Under the pieces are notes generated by a model that was not told where the DNA came from, did no database searches, and saw nothing but the letters and a program-made list of their open reading frames with translations. 8,095 bases of DNA from Syntrophaceae bacterium UBA2188 (GTDB lineage Bacteria; Desulfobacterota; BSN033; UBA1163): assembly GCA_002327985.1 (NCBI GenBank), contig DCVM01000032.1, positions 1 through 8,095 on the forward strand. The letters run 5' to 3'. Both the position numbers and the translations under genes were made by a program. Below, piece by piece: positions 1-5,345 of the stretch; position 1 is the stretch's first letter; every line of letters starts with the position of its first letter.

Positions 1-83
1 TAAATTCCTATCTCTTTTTTAGGGTTCAGGAAGAAAGTACTTAAAAGGATGTTTGGTCGGGGACAATTCTCAAAGCCTTAGAA
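1..83. other. Short noncoding edge downstream of the ATPase gene
   Basis: This is the 3' flank of the minus-strand ATPase gene. I see no ORF with a start and ribosome binding site, and no convincing hairpin plus T-run terminator. The gene to the left is outside the window, so the operon relation of the ATPase on that side is unknown. Confidence 0.4.
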
Positions 84-1301
84 TTACATTTCTATGAAGG
101 GGAGGGCTATGGTTCCCGCTCCAAGTGGAAGATGGATGTCACCAGGATGGACAATATATCCTTTCCCAACTTTGTTGCCGAGAGCTTCCCGAAAAGATTT
201 AATCCCTACGGCCATAGCAGGCCTCGGGGTTGAGGAGAGCTTCACCTCAATAGGAATTAATTTTCCATTGACTTCAACAATGATGTCCACCTCAATACCG
301 AAGGAGGTTCTCCAGAAGTATATCCTCGGCTCTTCTCCCCGGTGTAAAAAGGTCTTTACAATTTCGGATAAAACAGCTGTCTCAAAGATAGGCCCACTCA
401 TAGGACCAGAAGCAGCATGCACAGGATCTTTTAAGCCCGTCAGATAGCAAAGGGTGCCGACGTCCATAAAGTAAACCTTGGGTGTCTTTACGAGTCGCTT
501 GCCGACATTGGCAAAATAAGGGCGAAGAATCATCACTTGGAATGTTGCCTCCAGGACGGATAGCCATGCCTTGGCAGTGTTTACCACCATCCCAAGGTCC
601 CTTGCCAATTCTGTTAGATTGAGTAGTTGACCGCTTCGGGCTGCCAGTATCCTTAAAAAACTCTGGAAAAGCATCATATCGCCAATCTGCCGCAAGGAAC
701 GGACATCCCGCTCAAGATAGGTTTGAACATAGCTTGCATGCCAGAGTATGAGGTCACGATCGGGGTTGGCCGACAATTCCGGATAACCACCTCGTAGAAA
801 CTCTTTCCAGAGATCTGGAATAGGGATATTTTTACGTCGGGGTTTATCTTTTTTTTCTTCCCATGGAAAGGAGGCTTGTGGCCTTCCCATGGCCTCCCTC
901 ATTGTAAGGGGGAGAAGTTTCAATATTGCCGCCCGCCCTGCAAGGGATTCGGTCACTTGCTCGATGAGAAGGAGATTCTGCGAGCCACTTAGGAGATACT
1001 GTCCCTTTTCGTGACGGTGGGCATCCAGTCTTTCCTTTATGTAAGGAAGCAAGCTCGGTGCAAAATGGACCTCATCCAAGATGACGGGGGGTGGATAGAG
1101 TGCAAGGAACCCGCGTGGGTCAATGGACGCAGCCTCCCGGACATCAGGGGTTTCGATTGAAACATAACGGTAGTGCTTGCCAAAGAGGTGTTTTAAAAGC
1201 GTCGTTTTCCCAGACTGACGCGGCCCTGTGAGGACAATTGCGGGGAATTCTCGGTTTGCCTTTAGTAAAACTGATTCTAATGTCCGAGGTATATAAGTCA
1301 T
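84..1301 (-). CDS. AAA ATPase with DUF4143 and nuclease-like C-terminal domain (COG1373 family)
   Basis: Predicted cytoplasmic P-loop ATPase of 405 residues, close to the usual length of about 380-450. Walker A GPRQSGKT is at residues 26-33, Walker B VILDEVH at 73-79, and a sensor-like LLSGSQN follows at about 103-109. The middle and C-terminal part matches DUF4143: the conserved ERDVR segment is at about 200, followed by a winged-helix-like stretch. The end has the restriction-endonuclease-like pattern D339 ... E352-V-K354 within FGIEVD...IPIEVK. The ATG at 1301 is chosen because it starts just before the conserved YIPR segment. A TTG at 1319 would add six residues. Neither start has a strong ribosome binding site. 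Members of this family are widespread, often single genes, and their function is largely unknown; DNA-related or mobile roles have been suggested but not shown. There is no partner gene here. The family call is secure, the function is not. Confidence 0.9.
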   Translation of the reverse strand: MTYIPRTLESVLLKANREFPAIVLTGPRQSGKTTLLKHLFGKHYRYVSIETPDVREAASIDPRGFLALYPPPVILDEVHFAPSLLPYIKERLDAHRHEKGQYLLSGSQNLLLIEQVTESLAGRAAILKLLPLTMREAMGRPQASFPWEEKKDKPRRKNIPIPDLWKEFLRGGYPELSANPDRDLILWHASYVQTYLERDVRSLRQIGDMMLFQSFLRILAARSGQLLNLTELARDLGMVVNTAKAWLSVLEATFQVMILRPYFANVGKRLVKTPKVYFMDVGTLCYLTGLKDPVHAASGPMSGPIFETAVLSEIVKTFLHRGEEPRIYFWRTSFGIEVDIIVEVNGKLIPIEVKLSSTPRPAMAVGIKSFREALGNKVGKGYIVHPGDIHLPLGAGTIALPFIEM

Positions 1302-1331
1302 AATCTTACGTCTTAACAAATATTGTAATTA

Positions 1332-1346
1332 TGCATTCAAAATGCA
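1332..1346. promoter_or_regulatory. Operator-like palindrome upstream of the ATPase gene
   Basis: TGCATT-CAA-AATGCA is a perfect inverted repeat with 6-bp arms and a 3-bp centre. It lies 30 bp upstream of the ATPase ATG, where a repressor or activator could bind. On the minus strand a CATAAT that could serve as a -10 overlaps its end, but no good -35 stands at the right distance. A short palindrome in AT-rich DNA can arise by chance, so this is a candidate only. Confidence 0.25.
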
Positions 1347-1484
1347 CGATTCCAGACTAAAAGTCAAGAGAATAAATATTGTCGAAATTTTATTTGTGAA
1401 AAATATTCAAGAATCACGAAGAAGAATTCAATACCGAACTTGATGTGGTCTGTAGAAAAGGGACATTGAATTGACTTGCATCAC

Positions 1485-1534
1485 AAAATCTCCCCGCACC
1501 CCTCTTTGCCAAAGAAGGGGACTTCCTCCCCCTT
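1485..1534. repeat. C/G-rich hairpin block resembling a dispersed noncoding repeat
   Basis: An AT-rich gap is interrupted by a run of C-tracts around an imperfect hairpin at 1499-1520. CCCCTCTTTG pairs with CAAAGAAGGGG, leaving one bulged base and almost no loop. C-tracts flank it on both sides (TCCCC at 1491-1495 and CTCCCCC at 1527-1532). No T-run follows on either strand, so it is not an ordinary intrinsic terminator. The architecture resembles the C-tract/hairpin/C-tract intergenic repeats found in many copies in some Desulfobacterota and Nitrospirota genomes. Only one copy is visible here, so the repeat status is inferred. Confidence 0.4.
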
Positions 1535-1610
1535 ACAAATTCAAAAGCCTGAGTTGATACTATGATTTTAATTATTGTCGTGGTTTTTTTTTGAAGTTAT
1601 ATTTATCCTC

Positions 1611-2969
1611 ATGGAAGTGAAACATCAAAAACGGGTTTGGATCATTTTCTTCTCTGTCCCATTGATTCTGACAGGGTTGTTTAGAACCTCCAATGCTCAA
1701 CCCCACTGCTGTTCTGAAGATCCAGAGTTTTCTTATTTCCTTGCTCCAAAACCATCTCAAAAATACCCGTACCTGGTACGATATGAGACCTTTTTTTCGA
1801 CCCTTTTGGATAAAGAAAAAGGTTTCTTTGTCATCCTGCCAGAGGATTTTTTCCGGGATTCCGCTGCCAAATATCCCGTGCTCTTTTTTCTTCATGGATA
1901 TAACTTTCACCGGACAGGTGGATGGTGGAAGGTCTATTCTCCAGAAAAAGCAAAGAGACTACTATGTGAAGTGAAAGAGGAGGAATATCATTGGCTTTTT
2001 CACGAGGATATTGCCGTCATCGCCTATGCGATGGCGGATTCGAAGAATCGAACTTATCGAGATTTAGAGAGATCACTGGAGGTGCGGTTTCAAGAACTTT
2101 CTCAATTTTGGGGGCTTAGCAAGGGAGATTACACCCCTAAAGAGATTGCCCGATCGATTGTTTCACATAATCTTCATCCTCAAAAAAATCTGAGCGATCC
2201 ATTCCACTCTATCCAAAAAATGATCCTTGTCCTTCCTGATGGGGACAATGGATTTTATACTGATGAGAATGAGGGGAAAAGGCTCTTCCCTGGAACTACA
2301 AGTCAGAAGGCATGTGATGATTTTAATCGGGGAGAAAGCATGAATTATTCGCTCTTTCCCTTCCTTCATATGAAGCCCGGGGCCCTTGGAAAACACGAAT
2401 CTTATTTTCTCGAACTGCTCCAATACATTGAGTCTCATTCTCCTTACAGGGGGAGACTTCTCCCCAAAAGGGGGATAAATGGGAATTCAATGGGGGGATT
2501 TGGAGCGCTAAAACTTGGTTTAAAATACCCCCATCTTTTCCAATCCATCAGCAGCCAGAGCGGACTCCTTGACATCGAACTTCTCAAAGATAAGTGGATG
2601 CTGAAGATGGTTCTCCCCGAATTTTTAGAAGTGTTCGGTCGGCTTGAGCCAAACAAACTTCCTTCCGATTCTTCTTTTGATATGAAACATATTCAGGCGA
2701 ACAACCCTCTATCCCTGATTAAAAAGAAAGGAATAAACCAGTTACCCCAATGGCTCTATTTTGATTATGGTTCAAAAGAGGGGTTTGATAGGATTACAGA
2801 AGGAAATAAAAATGTTGAGAAACTGCTGAGAGAAGGAAGTCATGAGATCCCTGTCCAACCTTTTAATGGAAAATCCGGACATAACTACCAATTCTGGCGC
2901 AGTCGTTCAGGGAATATCCTCCGGCATCATTCTGATATATTTCAAAAAGTCTCTCATCCCAGGTATTAG
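1611..2969 (+). CDS. Secreted alpha/beta-hydrolase, putative esterase (esterase D / PF00756-like)
   Basis: Predicted exported serine esterase of 452 residues. The ATG at 1611 gives a complete Sec signal peptide: basic KHQKR, a hydrophobic core from about residue 9 to 24, and likely cleavage after SNA at 29. The ribosome binding site is weak. The hydrolase core shows an oxyanion-type FFLHGY (H95), the family segment VLPDGDNGFYTD (from about 207), the nucleophile elbow GNSMGGFGAL with Ser293, an acid region DYGSKEGFD (E390 or D393 is the likely acid; D385 is possible), and His424 in GHNYQFW. This order and the GHxxxFW ending fit the putative-esterase family, whose members act on carboxylic or feruloyl esters, S-formylglutathione or mycolyl groups. 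The substrate cannot be read here. It is longer than the usual 250-300 residues, mainly because about 110 residues separate HGY from PDG. It stands alone, with gaps of about 300 bp on each side. Confidence 0.85.
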   Translation: MEVKHQKRVWIIFFSVPLILTGLFRTSNAQPHCCSEDPEFSYFLAPKPSQKYPYLVRYETFFSTLLDKEKGFFVILPEDFFRDSAAKYPVLFFLHGYNFHRTGGWWKVYSPEKAKRLLCEVKEEEYHWLFHEDIAVIAYAMADSKNRTYRDLERSLEVRFQELSQFWGLSKGDYTPKEIARSIVSHNLHPQKNLSDPFHSIQKMILVLPDGDNGFYTDENEGKRLFPGTTSQKACDDFNRGESMNYSLFPFLHMKPGALGKHESYFLELLQYIESHSPYRGRLLPKRGINGNSMGGFGALKLGLKYPHLFQSISSQSGLLDIELLKDKWMLKMVLPEFLEVFGRLEPNKLPSDSSFDMKHIQANNPLSLIKKKGINQLPQWLYFDYGSKEGFDRITEGNKNVEKLLREGSHEIPVQPFNGKSGHNYQFWRSRSGNILRHHSDIFQKVSHPRY

Positions 2970-3212
2970 GTGAGTGAGACGAGAGAGGCGAGATTGCCAA
3001 ATGACCCCCTATTTCCCGAAGGGTGTCCTGAAACCGATTATTTGTTGACCAATGCTCCTGAGAGATAAGGCTTTCTGGGGAACGCGTTGTTAAGTATTGA
3101 TTTATGGGATTCGACATTCCATTGTAATCATTTAAATTAATTAAGAATTTCTAAAATTTTTATCGATTAATCTATGAATGGATCGTCCCTCCGCATACAG
3201 GCTCCCCTCTTT

Positions 3213-3247
3213 TTGAATATTCTATTATCTATTCCGTCTAAATAGAC
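3213..3247 (+). promoter_or_regulatory. Candidate promoter with overlapping palindrome for the FecR-like gene
   Basis: TTGAAT (3213-3218) and TCTAAA (3237-3242) are separated by 18 bp and each match four of six sigma-70 consensus bases. The proposed -10 overlaps the perfect inverted repeat GTCTA-AA-TAGAC at 3236-3247, which would suit a repressor site. The ATG follows about 31 bp further on. This rests on pattern alone. Confidence 0.3.
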
Positions 3248-3260
3248 AAAAGGTTCACAA

Positions 3261-3270
3261 AGGAAGGAAG
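3261..3270 (+). promoter_or_regulatory. Ribosome binding site that decides the FecR-like start
   Basis: The purine run AGGAAGGAAG ends 8 nt before the ATG at 3279. This is good spacing for that start, whereas an in-frame GTG at 3270 would overlap the run. The ATG is therefore preferred. Confidence 0.65.
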
Positions 3271-3278
3271 TGATTCGT

Positions 3279-5342
3279 ATGAATAAAATGAAGGCAGCTA
3301 TTTTAGGTTCCTCCTTGATATTTTTGCTAACTTTAAATGGGGTGCCGGCCATTTCTGCTGAACCGGAGTTAGGAGGAGGCAGAATCAGTCTTATTCAAGG
3401 TCAGGTACTCATCCAAAGTAAGGACGAAGGAGGCTGGACAGAGGCCTTCGTTAACTTTCCTATTATGGATGGAGACCGGATTATGACCGAACGGGATGGT
3501 AGGGTGGAACTCCATTTTAAAAATGGCACTTATGTAAGGGTAGGAGAAATTTCCCAATTAGACATGATTGCCTTAAACGGAGGTCGTGAAAAGGGTTTCA
3601 TCCATCTTCATCAATTGGAAGGGAAAATTTATGTGAATCACCACCCTATCACTGAAGAAGCTTCTTCCCTCTTTGTGGATCTCCCTTATGGAGTTGTTTC
3701 TGCTTATGTTCCAACTAAATTCAGGATAGATTTAACTCCCTCTGAAGCAAGAATTTCTGTTCTGGAGGGGAGCGTTGAATTGATGAGGGATGGAAAACCG
3801 ATTTCTTTAACCCAGGGAAAAACTCTCATTGCCCAGGAAGGGGGCTATGCAGAGGTTGCAACCCTTTACAGGAAAGATGAATGGGATCAGTGGAACGAGG
3901 CAAGAGACTATGAACTTCTTCAACGACGATATGCCCAAAATTATCTTCCCTCTGAACTTGAGCCTTATGGATATGAGATGGAAGGGAATGGTAGATGGGT
4001 TTACACCCCTGAATATCAATATGTCTGGGTCCCCACAGTGGTCGTCGGGTGGACCCCTTTCCATTATGGACACTGGGCATGGAGAAGAGGGGTCTATTGT
4101 TGGGTTCCACGGGAACCATGGGGATGGATTCCTTTCCATTATGGAAGATGGTTTCACCTCCATTCTCATGGGTGGGCTTGGGTGCCCCCTTTTCGTCATG
4201 CTGTCATTTGGCATCCAGGGGCAGTGGCCTGGCAAATCGGTTCCACCTATGTTTCATGGGTTCCTCTGGCGCCGGGTGAAATTTATTATGGGCATGGTGA
4301 TTATGGCCCCAATAGTGTCAACATCAATCGGGTGAGTATCAACATTCAGAAAAATGTGTATATCAATGCTCAAGTAAAGAATGCAGTAGTCACCGTTCAC
4401 GGAGATTCTTTCAATAAGAGAAACCCATCGAAAATCACTTCGGTCGAAAATCCATTCCTCAAACCGGCAAAGGTATCCGGTCCCCCAACAGGAAAACCTG
4501 TTTTGCTTGAGGGGAAGAAAACCCCGGTACGACCCGTGCAAGAGTCTTTTGAAAGGATCCAGCAAGAAGTAAGGCCATCACCTAAAGTGATTAACCAGAG
4601 GCAGATTGTGGAAGGTCGGGATAAGAAAGTCGGCAGTGACACAGCGCGAAATCAAGTTGAAAGGATTGAATGGTTTAATCGTCAAACAGGTTCCACTCAG
4701 GAAAATGGGGTGAAAAAGGAATCCACTCCAGTGCTACGGAGAGAGAACGTCAAGAAAGGGAGTTCGGTTCCTAACGGTGGGAGCAGTAGAAATATACCGA
4801 ATGTTTCTCCCTACCCCCAGAGCACTCCAAACCAAAATGTTTCGACGAGTACCAACCAAGAACGATTGGAAAGAATGAGACCGTCTAATTCCAATCAAGG
4901 AAATCTTGAACGGAGAGTTCTACCTTCTCCTCAGGTGGGAGAAAGGACTCAGGTTAAAAGTCCAAATCCAATCGTACAGAGTCCACAGAGGAATACATCG
5001 GTCAATATTAATCAAAATCGTTTTGAAAGAGCAGAACAGCAGAATGCCTTCCCAGGAAGTGTTGGGAAAAATCAATCTTCCTTTCCGAGCCAAGAGGGAA
5101 CAAGGGTCGAAAGTTCTACTCCTGTTCATGAAGTTATGAAAAATAGAGGAATGTCAAGCAATCTCCCCAGTCAGATCCAGTCTTTTCCTCAACGGCAGGA
5201 GGGAAGAGCCAATGCTGCAAGACCTTCTTTACCCGAGGTGAGATTGCCTTCCGCTCCAGCATCAACAGGACAAGTGATTCAACCTAACCGTGGATCAACA
5301 GGAGGATTCTCGGGGCCATCCCCCATGAGGTCTTTTCGTTAA
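3279..5342 (+). CDS. Secreted FecR-domain protein with DUF6600-like region and low-complexity tail
   Basis: 687 residues, with a Sec signal peptide (KMK, hydrophobic core, likely cut after ISA at 27). Residues about 33-190 form a FecR-like beta domain: GRISLIQGQVLI, then MDGDRIMTERDGRVELHFKNGTYVRVGE, and later VSAYVPTKFRID with ISVLEGSVEL. Residues about 228-340 are extremely rich in Trp, Tyr, His and Pro, with repeated W-x-P-F-H-Y-G units, as in DUF6600 proteins. From about 385 to the end the chain is rich in Asn, Gln, Ser, Pro and Arg and carries loose repeats containing LER, FER or VER; it is probably disordered. The protein should act in the periplasm or at the cell surface. Classic FecR proteins are inner-membrane anti-sigma regulators next to an ECF sigma factor and a TonB receptor. 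This one has no cytoplasmic domain and no such neighbours, so it is more likely an envelope or structural protein that uses the FecR fold. Its exact role is unknown. Confidence 0.85.
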   Translation: MNKMKAAILGSSLIFLLTLNGVPAISAEPELGGGRISLIQGQVLIQSKDEGGWTEAFVNFPIMDGDRIMTERDGRVELHFKNGTYVRVGEISQLDMIALNGGREKGFIHLHQLEGKIYVNHHPITEEASSLFVDLPYGVVSAYVPTKFRIDLTPSEARISVLEGSVELMRDGKPISLTQGKTLIAQEGGYAEVATLYRKDEWDQWNEARDYELLQRRYAQNYLPSELEPYGYEMEGNGRWVYTPEYQYVWVPTVVVGWTPFHYGHWAWRRGVYCWVPREPWGWIPFHYGRWFHLHSHGWAWVPPFRHAVIWHPGAVAWQIGSTYVSWVPLAPGEIYYGHGDYGPNSVNINRVSINIQKNVYINAQVKNAVVTVHGDSFNKRNPSKITSVENPFLKPAKVSGPPTGKPVLLEGKKTPVRPVQESFERIQQEVRPSPKVINQRQIVEGRDKKVGSDTARNQVERIEWFNRQTGSTQENGVKKESTPVLRRENVKKGSSVPNGGSSRNIPNVSPYPQSTPNQNVSTSTNQERLERMRPSNSNQGNLERRVLPSPQVGERTQVKSPNPIVQSPQRNTSVNINQNRFERAEQQNAFPGSVGKNQSSFPSQEGTRVESSTPVHEVMKNRGMSSNLPSQIQSFPQRQEGRANAARPSLPEVRLPSAPASTGQVIQPNRGSTGGFSGPSPMRSFR
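4044..4190 (+). repeat. Internal 25-residue aromatic repeat in the DUF6600-like region
   Basis: Two successive units begin GWTPFHYGHW and GWIPFHYGRW, 25 residues apart, and each contains a later WVP. At DNA level the 15-bp word CCTTTCCATTATGGA is identical at 4056-4070 and 4131-4145, an offset of 75 bp, so the frame is kept. This suggests tandem duplication of a small aromatic repeat in the protein. Conserved residues such as W, P, YG and W are spaced as expected for a beta-hairpin repeat, but the fold is inferred. Confidence 0.6.
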
Positions 5343-5345
5343 AAA

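Larger units (their letters stand above)
1302..1610. other. AT-rich divergent intergenic region
   Basis: This gap of about 310 bp separates the minus-strand ATPase from the plus-strand esterase, so it must hold both promoters. It contains an operator-like palindrome near the ATPase start and a C/G-rich hairpin block nearer the esterase. I found no clear sigma-70 promoter with good hexamers and spacing for either gene and no credible small ORF. An in-frame TTG at 1575 would lengthen the esterase by 12 residues, but it would put an aromatic segment ahead of a complete signal peptide, so it is not used. Confidence 0.5.
2970..3278. other. Intergenic region between the esterase and the FecR-like gene
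   Basis: About 309 bp with no gene I can support. The left third is of mixed composition and the stretch from about 3110 to 3180 is very AT-rich, including TTAATTAA. A candidate promoter and palindrome for the FecR-like gene lie at the right end. No strong stem plus T-run terminator for the esterase was found. A minus-strand ORF running through here into the esterase lacks any recognisable protein feature. Confidence 0.5.

Noticed and set aside
1575..1610. Upstream TTG start of the esterase
   Set aside because: It would place an aromatic segment before an already complete signal peptide and has no ribosome binding site.
2863..3117. 84-residue minus-strand ORF covering the esterase 3' end and the following gap
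   Set aside because: No convincing ribosome binding site, no recognisable motif, and it overlaps the well-supported esterase end.
3279..3870. Naming the FecR-like gene fecR with an iron-citrate signalling role
   Set aside because: It is exported with no cytoplasmic anti-sigma part, and no sigma factor or TonB receptor is adjacent; only the fold is shared.
3807..4335. Long ORFs in other frames of the DUF6600-coding stretch on both strands
   Set aside because: The biased Trp/Gly/Pro codons remove stop codons in the other frames. These ORFs lack domains and ribosome binding sites, and the FecR frame explains the DNA.
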